From Eudorina sp. 2006-703-Eu-15 (lineage: Eukaryota; Chlorophyta; Chlorophyceae; Chlamydomonadales; Volvocaceae): 64,000 nt of DNA. The stretch covers positions 165,726-229,725 of the forward strand of contig BDSI01000062.1 in the NCBI GenBank assembly GCA_003117195.1, given 5' to 3'. A program made the translations under genes and the position numbers. The notes under the pieces were generated by a model, which was not told where the DNA came from, made no database searches, and saw only the letters and a list, made by a program, of their open reading frames with translations. This document shows positions 1-13,400 of the stretch, piece by piece (position 1 is the stretch's first letter; each line of letters starts with the position of its first letter).

Positions 1-1
1 A

Positions 2-3000
2 CCCGTCCGCGAGGACGTTGCCGTCGCCGTCGCAGGCGCCGCCGACACAGCCACCGACACAACCGCAGTAGCAGACGCCGAGGCAGACGCAAACGCAGCT
101 TCCCGAACGGCCTCCGATGCCGCCGCCGCCGCCACCGGCGAAAACTCCGTTTGTGCCGTCGCTGCTGTCGCCGCGGCCGAGTCCCCCGGTTTCGGCCAGA
201 CGACGCCCGCCGCCGGCGCCACCACAGCAGCCCTCGCTTCGACGTTCTCGGCGTCCGACGCCGCGGCCGCCTCGGCCGCGTCGCTGCTGGACACGTCGCC
301 CTCGGGCGCGCAGCGCACCGGCAGCGGCAGCGGCGGCAGCACGCCGGCGGTCGGCCGCCGCCACCGCGGCGGCGCCAGCGGACGCTCCTCAGTGTCGTAC
401 GCCTCACCGGACGACAAGCCATCGCCCATCGCCAACCTGTTCCGCAGCTTCTTCGGCGCCAAGCGCGGCGGCCTCATCGAAGCCGTCACGGAGGCTGCTG
501 GCACCGCCGCGGAGGACGACCAAGAGCCCGCCGCCGCCACGACCGTCATCGTAGCCGCCGTACAGGCCACTCCCGCCGCCGCCGCTTCGCAGCAGCTGCC
601 GCTGCCGCCCTGCGCCGTCAGCCTAGAAGCCCCCTCCCTCGCACCCATCCTAGCCGTGACCAACAACCCGAAGGCGGTCGTCCCGGAGGTCATGCCATCC
701 GTCGCCAGGCCCTCGTTCAGCCTCCAGGCCGTCAGCACCGCTGCGCCGCTGCCGCTGCCCATGCCCGCGTCGCCCACAGCTCAGCAGCAACACCAGCAGG
801 GGCTGGAAGGTTGCTGCGCCGCGGCGATAGTGGCGCCGCCTCCGGTGCTGGACTCGCCGCCGCAGGTACGCCCGACGGAGCTGGATGAGGCGCCGGAGGA
901 CGAGGATCGGCAGAACCTGCCGCAGCAGCAGCAGCAGCAGCAGGAGGAGGAGGAGGGGAGGATCAAAGCGGAGGTGGAATCAGAGATGGACGAGTACGAC
1001 GTCACCGTACCTCCGTACAGCCCAGCGCCGTCATCGATCCTCATCGCGCCTGTCCCTCCAGGAAGTAAGTAGCTTTGTCATGAGCAATGCAAGTCAGGAG
1101 AGCGTCAAGGAATAGTGAATCCCGCGGGCCATCGGTGGCATGAAGGGCACGCTCACCATACCTGCACCACCAGGTGTTGCCCCAGGGGGATTGCAACCGA
1201 TCAAACCCTCTGCCCTCCCGCCTCCGCCCTTGCCCTCCGCAGCCCGGCCCGGCACCCCCCGGCCCCCCATGTCCGTCTCGGGCGGCGACTTCCCCGGCCT
1301 GTCCTCCACAGCCAACGCCCTCGGCGGCATCATCTCACCCGGCGCCACGCCGCGCTGGACGCCCCGCGCCACGCCCCGCGCCACGCCGCTCGGCACCCCG
1401 CGCGCCACCACGCCCCTCGGCACGCCGCCGTTCGGTACGACGCCGGTCGGCACCCCGCGCGCGGGCACGCCCACCGCCGGCGGGTTCCGCCCCATGGGGC
1501 TGTACGACATCCCCCTGTCCGCTCCGTCGTCGCCCTTCGGCGTCGGGCGCTGCCACCGCCACGACATGCTGTCAGGGCCCCAGGCGCATTCTCATGATCA
1601 TTACCAGCCCAACCAGACCCTGCAGCTGCAGCACCACCACCCGCAGCAGCAGCAAGCGGGCGAAACCTGGATTGTGATGGAGCTGTGCGACGCCGGATCG
1701 CTGGCGGCGGCGGTGCAGCGCGGCGAGTTCCACTCCCGGACCACGGGCGCGCTGGATATGGTGAGCGGGGCACAAATATACCCTGTCCGTTTGCTCCCAA
1801 ACTTGCCGGCCCGTCTCTTACGCACTTTGCTTGCACCTTCTGCACCTGATCAACTGGCGACCCACGTCCCCGCTTCTGCCCAGTCGCTCATCCGAGCGAC
1901 CCATACCTGCTCTGCCCTCCCAACGCTACCAACCCGCTTTACGTTTTTGTTTTCAAATATCCGACCCCACCATCTTGATGTGTCTCACGCCTCGCCCCCG
2001 CCCTCGCAGCCCGGCGTGCTGGCCATCCTCCGCGACATCTCCCGCGGCATGGCCTACCTGCACAGCCGCGGCATCGTGCACGGCGACCTCAAGGCGGAGA
2101 ACGTCATGCTCTGCATTCGCGCCTCACCGCCGCCAGCCTCCTCCGCAAGGTCGGGCAGCGCCGCCGCGGCCCCCGCCGGCAGCAGCGCCAGCGGCGCCAG
2201 CGTCGCGACCTCCTGGTGGCGCGGTGGCAACAGCGGCAAAGCCGGCGGCAGCGCCAGCTCCACGCCCGTACCCGTTGCCGTACCCGTTCAGGGGGCCGCA
2301 CACGTCAGCGGTGGCTCGTCGGGCTCGGCTGGCACTTCCTCCGCGGCCGCCAGCGGCGGCGCCGGCGCCGGTGCCGGCAGCTTGTCGCTGTACGGCACCC
2401 CTGGCGGCACGTCATGCGTGACGGAGGGCGGCTTGGACAGCTTCCGCTACGTGGCCAAGGTGCGAAATGATGTCGGATGAGGTCACGTGCGGCGTGTTGT
2501 GTCGCATGTGTGTGTTGACGCCCCTATGGGCCTTCCTGCGTCCCGAATCCATTGACAAACAGGGTGTGAAGCGGGTGTGAACAGGGTGTGAACAGGGTGT
2601 GAACAGGGTGTGAAGCGGGTGCGAAGAATGTCAACTGTGGGGCAGATTGCGGTGGCTTAATGGCTGGTTGCCTGGTTGGTACTGTCGGCCGGCTCCATAT
2701 TTCTTTCATGCTTATTTGTTCCGGGCTTCCGGCCGGCGTTCCCCTGACGGCATCGCCCCTCACCCTGAACGGTTCCGTCTCTTCCCCAGCCCACGCGCAC
2801 CACCGCCCACGCGACGGCCGCACCGCAAATCCCCACAAACCGAAAGTCCAAGTCCCGAAATGTCTACCAATTTCCTATATCCCCCCGCCGCCTCCCCACC
2901 CGCCCCTCACCCCCCGACCCGCAGGTCTGCGACTTCGGCGTGAGCCGCTCCCTGGACCCGGGTCGTACCCACCTGCGTACGGCAGCCGCCGGCAGCGTCT

Positions 3001-4575
3001 CCCACATGGCCCCCGAGACGCTCCTGCGCGGGGAGATGCGGCGCGAGGCGGACGTGTACGCGTTCGGCATCCTGCGTGAGTGGGGCTGGCTCTCCGCCGG
3101 GTGGCCCCTGGGGCCGGTTGGGTTAGGGTGTTTCGAAGACGCTGCCTGGCTTCTGTCGATCACCTGGACTGGTAGGTCCGCTCTTGCCAATCGCTGCATC
3201 TCCAGTCAGTCAGTCAGTCAGTCAGTCGGTCGGTCACTAGAGTCAGTCAGTCAGCGAGTCCGCTCCACCGGGCTTGCCTGCACACACCGAATTCAACCGC
3301 GCTTCCACAGCCCCCCGGCACTCCTTCAAAGCACGCTTCCCCTCCTCGTTCGCGACCCCAACCCTCCGCCGCTCTCGCCCCCTTCCCGTTCCCCCTGCTG
3401 CAGTCTGGGAGCTGGTCACGGGCGCCAAGGCCTACGCCGGACTGTCCCAGGGCGAGGTCGTACAGGCCGTCGTACTGCGGGGCTCCCGCCCGCAACTGCC
3501 GCCCTCGGCCACACCCGCCCGCGCTATCCCGGAGCCGTTGGCGGAGCTGGCCGCCGAGTGCTGGGCCGCCGACCCCGAGTCGCGACCCTCCTTCGAGGAG
3601 CTGCTCTACCGGATCGACTGCCTCGCAATGCCGGTCGCCGTGGTCATGCTCGGCGGAGGCGGCGGAGGCGGAGGCGGCGAGATGGGGGTCGATCAGCGGC
3701 CCGCGCCGCCGCCGGAGGCGGCGGCGGCACAGCTGCTGCCGCCTCAGCCATTGCCCGACACGGGCGTCGCCGTCAGCGGCAGCGCGGGTGCGGTCGCCCA
3801 GTCAGGCGCCTTGGTCGTCGTCCCGCCGGGGCTCGCCTCGCCGTCGTCATATGATGCTCCTCGCGGCGGCGCCGGTGCTGCCGGGGGGCTGGTACAAGCC
3901 CTCCAGGCCGCCAGCGGCGGCTCCCTCATCATGTCAGCGCTGCCCGCAGGTCTACCCGGGCTGATGGCGAGGATGGCCCGCCTGGCCAGGAAAGGTCCAG
4001 GTCCCCCCGCCGCGGACCGTGCCGCCAACCTCGGCTTCGTGGGCGTCGCGTCGCTGAACTCCACCAACCCCTCAGCCGTCAACACCGGCAGCCCCGGCAG
4101 CGGCGGCTGCAACGTCAGCGGCGGCGGCGCCTTCTCCGGCGGTCACACGCAGTACGTGTGGCACATCCCGCAGCTGCCCGCCTTGCAGTCGGCTCCGGCG
4201 CAGCAGCAGCAGCACCACCACCACCCATGGCAGCAGCAGCAGCAGCAGCAGCCTCAGGATGCGGCGACTCAGCAGCCGGTGGGGGAGGGCCACCTGTCGT
4301 CCGTGGCCTTGGCGCTCGCCATCTTCAGCCCCCGCCGCGTCGACGCCGCCGACTGGGATGTGCAGCGCCACTGGGACAGCGGCCCCCAAGCGGCCGCCGG
4401 ACCCGCCGCCGCCACCGGGGCTGGCCGGACGGCGTCCGCGGCGGTGGCGGAGGGCGAAATCGAGCTCTTGGAGCGGGTCAGCTTCGGGCGAATCATCCGC
4501 GGCATGAGCCTGCCTCCCTCCACCAGCGGGGTCGAAATTGAGTGCGTGGCGGAGCAAGGCGACGAGGCCGTGTGA
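2..4575 (+). CDS. TKL-type Ser/Thr(Tyr)-like protein kinase, C-terminal part (5' end outside window)
   Basis: The reading frame is open from base 2, so the gene starts upstream. Exons are 2-1064, 1174-1760, 2010-2459, 2925-3075 and 3404-4575 (1140 visible residues), all GT..AG and phase-consistent. The hinge reads WIVMELCDAGSL, the catalytic loop reads HGDLKAEN, the metal-binding motif reads CDFGVSR, the APE motif reads HMAPETL, and subdomain IX reads DVYAFGILLWELVTG. No glycine loop or beta-3 lysine is visible. About 350 low-complexity residues plus a Thr-Pro-rich stretch precede the hinge, so the N-lobe is presumably upstream, split off by an insertion as is common in algal TKL kinases. A second insertion of about 110 Ser/Ala/Gly residues separates catalytic loop and DFG. 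The HRD arginine is replaced by Gly, which suggests RD-independent activation. The C-terminal tail after the kinase core is Gly/Gln/Ala-rich. Substrate and pathway are unknown. Confidence 0.85.
2562..2625. repeat. Minisatellite in a kinase intron
   Basis: Tandem copies of an 11-13 bp unit resembling ACAGGGTGTGA lie inside the kinase intron 2460-2924. The region has no coding role. Confidence 0.75.
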
Positions 4576-5550
4576 GCTGGCTCTGCGGAGCGACCGCTCG
4601 CGTAGCAGGGCCGGCTGCGCTGCGAGAATAAAATAACAATAACGCCACCACTGGGGTGTTGGGGGGGTGGATGCTGTTGCGCGTGCGCGCATGTGTGCGT
4701 GCGAGGCATGGGCGCGCTGGCGTGTCCCGGAAGGTGACAAGGCGGGGCTGTGACCTGCCGGGTCACGGCGTCGCGTGGCCTGGCCCTAACAACGTGGTCA
4801 TATGCTTGCGCGCCAACAATAAACAAGTCAAGGTATGATTACTGGCCACCACCCGCTCGGGAAGCGGGGGGGGAGCCGCCTTTGTGCGATGATGGAAGAT
4901 TCTGTGCAGGATGCCGCTTTGGCTCGAGTGTTGTGGACGCGCGCAAGGGGGAGGGGTGCGGTGAGGCGTCTGACCGATATCCTTGTGGTACCCGCCTGCC
5001 TGCCGTGGAGGGGCGCTGCAGGAGTGTGTCTGTACCATGTGTCTGTACAATAGAAATCATATCACTCGGTGCGCGCCGGCGTTCGTACTCGTCTCGGCAT
5101 GAATAAGGTGCATGATGTGTGGCGGTGTGTGGTGGGCCTGGTTCGTCGATGTGGGCTGCAGCCCGGGCGGACCAAGTGATGGTCATTTGAGGGGTATCGA
5201 CCTGCGCAGGTGCATATGATTTAAAGAGGAGACAGGAAGCTCGGGCAAGAAGATCCAACGACCCGGATGTTTGTGGTTAGTTATGCGTGAGATGCGTTGC
5301 ACCCAACATGATCCCCCGCCCTGTTGTTCTGATGAGGACTAGGGGAGCTCGTCGTGCCGCGCTTTGTCGGCTGCAAGACTGCAAACCCGCTGGGGCGCGT
5401 AAATGTACTTCATCCTGATCTATCGGCGTGCATCTCTCTCTCCGCTGAACCGGTTGTGGTCAGAAACTTAAGGGGACAGAGCTGTCGCGGACGTGTGAGG
5501 GGTTTACTGCAGCTGGACGAGAGCTGCACACGCAACTGCTCATATGGACA

Positions 5551-5555
5551 TGTAA
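5551..5555 (+). terminator. Putative TGTAA poly(A) signal of the kinase gene
   Basis: This is the only TGTAA noticed on the plus strand between the kinase stop and the facing gene. TGTAA is the usual volvocine polyadenylation signal. The implied 3' UTR is about 1 kb. Confidence 0.45.
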
Positions 5556-5602
5556 CGCACCTCACTTTCGCTGTGGCTTGCAACCCCGTCCTTGGTCCAG
5601 GG

Positions 5603-5607
5603 TTACA
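5603..5607 (-). terminator. Putative TGTAA poly(A) signal of the syntaxin gene
   Basis: TTACA on the plus strand reads TGTAA on the minus strand, about 465 nt after the syntaxin stop codon. Confidence 0.5.
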
Positions 5608-6071
5608 TCAAGACGCTTTGTAGATAGGTAGGTAGGTAGGTTGGGAGGGGGCTCTGGAGAGTGCGAGGATTCAGGCGGCATCGAGCCATTGACAGGTAAG
5701 CACTGAGAAGGAGAAGGGAGTGGAGGCAGGATACCAATCTTGCTCATATGCGAACAGAAGGCCCGGGGAGATGCGCTGACCTTCACAGGCAGCCCCGTAA
5801 GCAGTCGAAGCGACAGGCGACACAAGTCCGACAAGATGCGCCTCGCAGCCTCCACAGCCTCCTGCTGTTTCTCTTCCAGTATCACCTACTCACTACAGCC
5901 TTCGCGGAACCCCAAGGTCTCCCAGCTCAGACCTTTGAGAGTGCTGCAGCCCTCCGCGGCCAGCTCTTGTCCCTAACCTCAGCCCAAGCATCACCCCTCC
6001 GAGCCTCCACCCCCCTCCTAGCCTCACCCCTCCCTCCTAGCCTCTCCTGGCATCCCTCCTCCGCCTCCTCC

Positions 6072-8813
6072 TCAGCTGTTGAACCAGTCGAAGAACAGCA
6101 GGCACGCCGTGGCCACCAGCAGCAGCACCAAGATGTACCTGCTGGTGGAGCGGTTGACGGCCACCGTCTTTGTGAGCGCCTGGTTGCCCACCGAGATGTG
6201 GTGGGTGGCCTCAACCGCCGCCAGGTAGATGCCCTCGATGGTCTCCGCCTGCGCCAGCACGGCGGTGCTGAACATCTGGTTGAGCGCCGCCACGTCTCGG
6301 ACCGCCTGCTCCACCGACAGCGCGGCCGTGCGCGTGGCGGTGAGCCGCTCCTGCGCCGGGCGGTGGGGGGGAGAAATGACACGACCGCGGGGGAGGGAGG
6401 GGGGTCTTCTAGGACGGGGTGCACCACCGGGTGCGGGGGCCGAGCACCGAGAGTTGGGAGAGGGGAGCGCGTGAGGCGTGGAAGAGGGGGCGGGAGAGAG
6501 GTGGGCCTAAGTCCGGAGTTAAAGACGGGGGGATGGAGGGAAATGGTGGGTGGTGGCAACCCATGCGTGTGGGGTGGGTACCGGGTACTGACAGGGGCGA
6601 GGGAGGGGGAGGGGGAGGGGGAGCGACGAGGGCGGGGGTCTTCCGCAGCACCCTGTGGTGGCCTGACCAGAGTCGGGTCCAGACATGCCTACGGTAGGAC
6701 GATGACGCTCACACCCAGATGACGTACACACGACACGTCAGTTGCACCATGGGTCGGGGTTCGCAGCCCGTGCTGCCATGCATCCGCACACCCCCGTCTT
6801 GTGCGCACGAGCATTGGCAGCAGCGAGCGCCGCACATCGACGCAGCGGCGCCAAGCCCCAGCAGGCTGCCCGTCGACCTCCTCCCCCAACCTGCCCCACT
6901 TTACTCCTCCCGCGCCAGCCCTGGCCCAGGACTTCTTCCCTGCTGCACCCGCACCCGCACCCGCGGCTGCTCTTGGCGGCCCCCTCCCCCCCAGGGCGCA
7001 GACAACCACCTCCTGGCAGTGGCAGCGGCGGATTCCCCCTCCTGTCCAGACGCCACCCAAGCCCCGGCCCCCTCCCCCTCGCTTGGCACACCTGCCCCCG
7101 CCCTCGCCAGCAGCGCCCGGTATCAGCCAGCCCCTCCTCCTCCCCCAAAAGCAGTCCATCGGTGCATACCAACTCCTTGCAACCAACCCTGACCGGCCCC
7201 CCCTGGCGAAGCAATCGCGAGAAAGCCACCCCCGGCCCCTCCGCGCCCTCACCAGCAGCGCCCGGTTCTCCTGCTCCACCTCCTGCATCTGCACCGGCCA
7301 CTGCGGGGCGGCCTTACCGGCCCCTCCGGACGACGACGACGCCCTGCCGGAGCCCTCCCCCTCCCCCTCGTGTTCGTGACCCTTGGGTCCGGTCACGTGC
7401 ATCCCCAGGATGTGCTGCCAGCCGTTCCGCCCTCCGGCCCCAGAGGCGCCGGACCGCCCGTTGCCGTCTCCGCCGCCCGCGTGGCCGCCGCTCTGCAGGA
7501 GAGGGGAGGGAGAGGGTCGGGTCGGGCCGGAGTGGGCAACATCATATGCGAGGGAGGGGGTAATGGGGGCCAAGCCAAGGAACGGGGTCCTGAGGCCAGA
7601 ATAGTCCTGGACCGAAGCAGACGGGACCGAGCAGGTGCGCGTCTCGCTACTCCACGCCCTAAACACACGCGCGTGCCCCTCCCTCCTCGAGTCCTTATGA
7701 TGGCCCCTCCTGGCCCCTCCTGGCCCTTGATCGTCCCGGCCGAGACGGGTCCGTCGCACCTGCCGGCCCCCGGCTCGCTGCTGCTGCCCCGCGCCGGCCG
7801 CCGAGGGCCCTATGGAAGACCCGGCGGCCGCGGCCGCGGCCGCGGGCCGCCCCGGCGCCCGCTGGTCCACCAGCGCCTGGTAGCGGGCCGCCCTCAGGCG
7901 GTCGAACGAGAGGGTCGCCCGGTGGAGGCGCTCCGCGAGGATGAGGACCTGGTTTCGGTGCCGGGCCGGGGAAGGACAGACGGCCCTAGAACCTCGGACT
8001 CCCGGTCTCAGGACGGTGCACGAGCAACGCAGGGCTCGAGTTCTTTTAGCTAGCCGGGGAAAGGCCGGCCCCGCCCCGCCCCGCCGTGTGCTCCAGACGC
8101 GGGGGAGGTTTACAGGTCTACAGGAGACATGTTGAGTGTTTCGGAGGCGCCTGGAGTTTCGGCTGAGGATGGCGGGTACACAGATGCGCACTAGGGTACG
8201 GCATTACTCACCACGCCGTGCATGTGAGCTGCGGTTTGCTCGTTCACGCGGTTGCTGCCTTTCTGCGCTGCGGAAGCCGCCTCCTTAAGACGATCAATGT
8301 ATGCTCCTATCCGACTGATTGAGGCAGCCACTGCGGCCTCGTTCGCGTCCTTGGCCGGGTCTCCGACAGCTAGAGCGCCTGAGCACGATGCAGGCACAAC
8401 CTTTCATTTCTTTCCGAACTGACGCAGCGCAGTTATTTGCGAAAGCAGGCCCACCTGCCTCCTTCGCATACTCCCGCTGCATGTTGCGTATACTACCCCA
8501 GAGGGTCGCTATGCTGTCCTCCTGCAGTGGTGTCAATGCTAGCTTCAGCCAAGCATTATTTTGCTCGAATCTGCTGCAATACGGACTTACTACGCCTTTA
8601 GCTGCGACTGCAAAACTGCCTGGCGTGTTCGATCGACGACCAAGCACAATAGCCTCCTTCAGAAGGCGCACTTGGTCCTGGAGGTCGATCGAAAGATAAA
8701 TTTGTTCACGTTACGTGCCTCAGCAGCTGCGAGCTTGGTGTTCTTACGGGCGGTAATGACGCTGTCTGCAGAAATCTTTCTGCAGCATTTATGAAATCTT
8801 TTGTGCGGTCCAT
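6072..8813 (-). CDS. Syntaxin-18/SYP81/Ufe1-type Qa-SNARE
   Basis: Six exons (8748-8813, 8455-8677, 8212-8378, 7760-7948, 7253-7492, 6072-6350) join in frame to a 387-residue protein. The start MDRTKDF matches the conserved N-terminus of the syntaxin-18/SYP81 family, and exons 2-4 carry the N-terminal helical region. After a low-complexity Gly/Ser linker, a QMQEVEQENRALL stretch leads into the SNARE motif in the last exon, which contains the central glutamine of a Q-SNARE (FSTAVLAQAETIEGIYL). A single C-terminal membrane anchor follows (ILVLLLVATACLLFF), ending DWFNS as in ER-resident family members. The known family role is Golgi-to-ER retrograde fusion at the ER with tethering and Qb/Qc partners. 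It sits 295 bp downstream of the LUMINIDEPENDENS-like gene on the same strand. Confidence 0.9.
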
Positions 8814-8965
8814 TTCTCAGAAAACACCGCACCAAAGCTGTAATTCCTCGTCAGAATTGGAAAGGAAAACGAAAAGTCAAGTCCGAGTAGCAAGTGCACA
8901 AGAACGGAACCAATTAAGGCGATGCACAAAATCCAGACGTCCTATACAGACGCCAGGAAAACAAA

Positions 8966-8970
8966 TTACA
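8966..8970 (-). terminator. Putative TGTAA poly(A) signal of the LUMINIDEPENDENS-like gene
   Basis: TTACA on the plus strand lies about 140 nt beyond the stop codon at 9109, giving a compact 3' UTR before the syntaxin promoter region. Confidence 0.6.
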
Positions 8971-9108
8971 AATGACAAAGTTTCCAGCGAGTCAGTTGCG
9001 CACCTACCCGTACTTCCCGTACGGTCCGTGCAACTTCAATGCTTTGCCCACAGCTCACAAGCACGTCAATACATAATCCCCGTCCTCCTTTATCGACCTT
9101 CCCCCATA

Positions 9109-10345
9109 CTACCACCCCTGGTTGTAGCCACCTCGCTCTCTGTCCCCCCAGCCCGCCGGGTTATCCCGCCGCTGCTGCGGCTGCTGGTCCTGCTGTGGGT
9201 AGCGCGGACCGCACGTCGTCGTACTCGCGTAACCCCCCTCATCCCGCCCCGGGCTCCTGTGGTATCCATTCGGCAATCTGTGGTGACCCTGCCCGTACGA
9301 CATGTGCCCGTCGTGCGGATGGGGATGGGGATCAGGGTGGGGGTGGGGGTGCGGGTGGGGGTGGCCCGGACCCGGACCCGGCCCGTACTGCTGGTAAGCG
9401 GCCGGCGGCGGCGGCGGCGGCGGCTCACTCGGCGGGTAACTCATGCCGTGCGGCGGCGGTGGCCGCAAATCGCCGTTTACAGGGTGGTATCCGTACTGCT
9501 GCTGTCTGTCGTCCACTGCCGGCGGCGGGTACGGCATTCCCGTGCCCGCCGCTTGCCCCCCGGGATGCCCGTTGGTGTTTCCGTAATTGTACGGCTGCTG
9601 TGGCTGTTGCTGCTGCTGAGGAGGAGGTCGTTGGTCGTACTGCTGCTGCTGCTGGGGCGGCGGCGGCGGCGGAAGGTCGTATCGGGGCGCGAAGTGTTCG
9701 CGACCTCCCACCGGCTCCTGCGGCTGCGGCTGCTGGGGCTGCAGCGCGGGGCCCGGCGGCACGTTCAGCAACTGGAGCACGGACCCCGGCGGCCCCTGCG
9801 CCGCCATGACGTGCAGCACCGCCACCGGCTGTACCTGCGACAGCGCCGGCAGTTGCTGTGGCTGCGGCTGTGGCTGCGTCGCGGAGTCGTTGCCGGCGGC
9901 GGCGGAGGAGTCCCAGCTCGCCACCACGGGCAGCGGCGGCGGCGGCGGCGGCGCCGTCAGGTGCGCGCTGTGCTGCTGGTGCTGCTGCTGCTGCTGCGGC
10001 GGCGGCGGCGGCATGGTCATCAGCGGAGGCGGCGCGGTGTACTGCAGCGGCGGCGGCGGCAGCGGCGGAGTGGCGTACTGGGGGGGCAGCACCTCCGGGG
10101 GTAGCCCGAGGTGTCTGTGTAGGATGGCGGGTGGCAGGACTTGGTCTGTGGGGCGCGGGGCACGGGGGGGCAGGAGGGAGGTGGCACGGCCTCAGTCATC
10201 AGGTCTCCGTACATTGGGTTATTCATAGGAGATACGGCACCTCGTAACCACCAACCATCAACTGGTAACCGCCAACCGCCGTCCCACTCACCCGCTCGCC
10301 GCACGCCCTTCTCCCACAGCACCAGGTTCTGAGTGAACCACTCCA

Positions 10346-10423
<78 letters not shown>

Positions 10424-13400
10424 TCTCCCCCTCGGGGGTGGGCCACCAGGGGATAGGGACGCCGCCGCCAGGGGACGACGGCGGCGGCGGCTGCGCCGCC
10501 GCCGCCGGCGGCTCCGCGGGGGTGCTCGGGACCCGGTCCACGTCAGTGTACGACACCTGAGGGCGGGAGGGAGGGCAGGGAAGCAGGGTCATGTGTGGAT
10601 TCGGGCGTGGAATGGGATATGTTCCCAAAACCCACGCCGTTGGGTTGGCGGGCGAGCGACCATGCGTTGTTTATCGTCGAAGGAAACCTGTTTGCCAACA
10701 ACAACAAGGGACAGGCCCGAACAAGACCAAAAAGGGCGGTGTAGGAAAGTGGTGGACAGACTAGGGTACAGCCGCGCAGCTGTCTGTCGGGGCAAAGTTC
10801 CGATCGGGACACGGTACGGGAGAGTTAGACCCGACCGACCCGACCGACCCGATGCGATGCCGTACATACCTTCATGTAGCGCGCATGTGGAAGGGCCACA
10901 CACACCGGGGCCTTGCCGACAACGCCACGGCGGCCCATGTACAATAAACACACGCCGTCGGGCGGGTCTCTTACCTAAACACACGCCGCACGCGCCTGGC
11001 CCCGCCCCACCCTCCCCCTCGCAGCCCACCCCACCCCACCGCCCTCTCACCCTGGGCAGCCGCTCGCGGTCCCTCCGCCGCTGCACCCGCTCCCTCGACT
11101 CCTCCCCTGCAGCGCAGCAGGTCGCCCCGGGGGATAAGGGGGGCAGGGGAGGACGGGGTAGGGGGAAGCTGAAATGTCGGACACTGGCAAGGGAGGGAGA
11201 AAGCGAGAGCAGCTGGGGGGCCACCACCGCCACCGCCATCTCCATCCCCATCCTTGATTCACCGGAGGTCAGTCAGTCAGTCAGTCAGTCAGTCATTCAG
11301 TCAGTCAGTCAGTCAGTCAGTCAGTCAGCAGCTGCAGCACCCCCCCCCGGCGATGTCCTCCTGTTCATTGCGGGGGTCCCAGGCCGCCCCCAATCTGCCC
11401 ACCCGCCTGCCTTCACGTCATTCCCAGGAGGGGCACAACCGCCCAACCTCCCAGTGCCCACCGCCACCTCACAACCCCGCCCAACCACCCCACCAGCAGT
11501 CTGAATATGGTAACCAATGTCCTATACTGCCACCCACCCACCCACCCACCCCACCCCACCCCTCACAAACACACCCACCCCACCACCCCACCCGCCCCTC
11601 CTGACACAAACGTACCGGTGCCGATCGGCAGGTGGCCCGCGGGGAGCAGCAGCCCGGGCGGCGGGGTGACCCATGGGACGGTTTCGCGCAGCGCCGCCAG
11701 CCGCCGGCGGACCTCCCCCGGGGGCTCGGGCGGCGGCTGGGGCCGGGTGGACTGCGGATAAGACAGACAGATGGACAGACAGACAGGTAGACAGACAGAC
11801 AGACAGACGGACGGGATGATGGACGCTTGAGTGTCAATTGGGTGTGAATTGAAGTAAAACGGAGCCGCTAGTTAAATGTGTGGGTGAAAGTGAGTGTCAT
11901 GCAAGGGGGGAGGGGGGGCGGTAAACAGGAAAACAAAACCAAACCCGGAAGCCTCCCCCTCCGTTGCATCCCCCCTTCCCCCTCCCCGCCCCCCTCCGTT
12001 GTAACCCCCCTCCCCGCCCCCACCCCCCTTCCACACACACACCCACTCACCCCCCTCCGGCCCCTCTCCCGCAGCTCCCTCTCCGCCGCCGCCACCTCGG
12101 GCTGTCGCCGCGCCTCCGCCTGCAGCAAGGCCAGCGCCGCTGCCTGCCGCCTGCAGGTTGGGGGGGGGGGGGAAGCGTCAGGCGGTGCACGATAATATAC
12201 AATATATGACGACATCACACCATAGGCAAGGATATCTTCGATACTTGGTTTGGGCCGCGCGCGGGTCTCTTATTCAAACATCACACCACACCATAATCAT
12301 TATTACCATCGCTGTTGGAAGGGGTTCCCCCACGCACCCAACGGACCCCAGGACAACCCCCCCACAAAACTCCATTGGTTTTGTTTCATTATCGTCAACC
12401 CCGCCTCACTGATCATCCCCCCCCCACTCACTGGACAGCTCTCTCCGCCCGCAGTCGCGCCAGCATCAGGTCATCAGGCCCCGGCTCCCCCTCCGCCGCC
12501 GCAGCTGACCCCGCCGGCCCAGCTGTAGCCGCTGCTGTAGCGGTCCCGGCAGCAGGCCCTGCGACGGTAGCCGCCGCGGCGGCGGCGGCGGCGGCCGCCG
12601 AGCCCGGGGGCTGACCCGTGGGTCCGGATCCGGACCCGGACCCGGATCCCGGCCCAGGGCTGGTGTCCCTGACCCCGACCGGCGCCGGCGCGCGGGTGGG
12701 CCGCGCGAGCAGCTGGCTGCGTCGTACAGATCCGTCTCCGAAGCGGCTCCGGAACCCAGCCACCACGTCCGGGTCGGCGGGGCCTGCGGCGGCAGCAGCA
12801 GCGGCGGCGGCGGCGCATCCAGGGGGGCCGGCCGACGGGGGCTTATCGTCGGGTTGGGAATGTGAGGCGGGCACAGTCAAGGGGATGCCATCTTGAGGCT
12901 GAGAGGCTGCAAGGTCGACCCAGCCCCTTCCAGACCCTTCCAGCCGTTGGGCAATGGCCCCTGCGCGACAGAGGGAGGCCCCTGCGCGACTTCCGTTGCA
13001 CTTGGGTCGACTATTCCGTAAACCCTCACTTACTGACTAAGCGCCACCGTACATGTGAGGTGCGCGCCACATGTGTCGTACCTTTCTCTCCCAGCTTCGC
13101 CGTCATGTCTTGCGCCGTCCCCGGCTTCGAGGTCAGCGCCGGCGAAGGCGCCGCCGCCGCCGCCGCGGCCGCCGCCGCCGGCCGGGCCGCCCGCTTCGTC
13201 CCGCCGCCTGCCGACGCAGCGACGCCCCCTCCGCCACCGCCTTCCCGTCCCCCATTCGCTCGAACAGAAATACTCTGTGTCGCAATACCGCCACCGGTGG
13301 CGGCGCCGCTGCCGCCGCCACTGGCGTTTATCCGCCCAGTCGCTCGCGCCTCCCCCGCAGCCATATGGCCCTCCGCGGCTCCTCCCCCTTTCCCTTCACC

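Larger units (their letters stand above)
4576..6071. other. Convergent intergenic region between kinase and syntaxin genes
   Basis: No credible protein gene is seen here. The region holds the 3' untranslated parts of two tail-to-tail genes, and candidate TGTAA signals on the two strands lie only about 50 bp apart (5551-5555 forward, 5603-5607 reverse). Confidence 0.6.
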
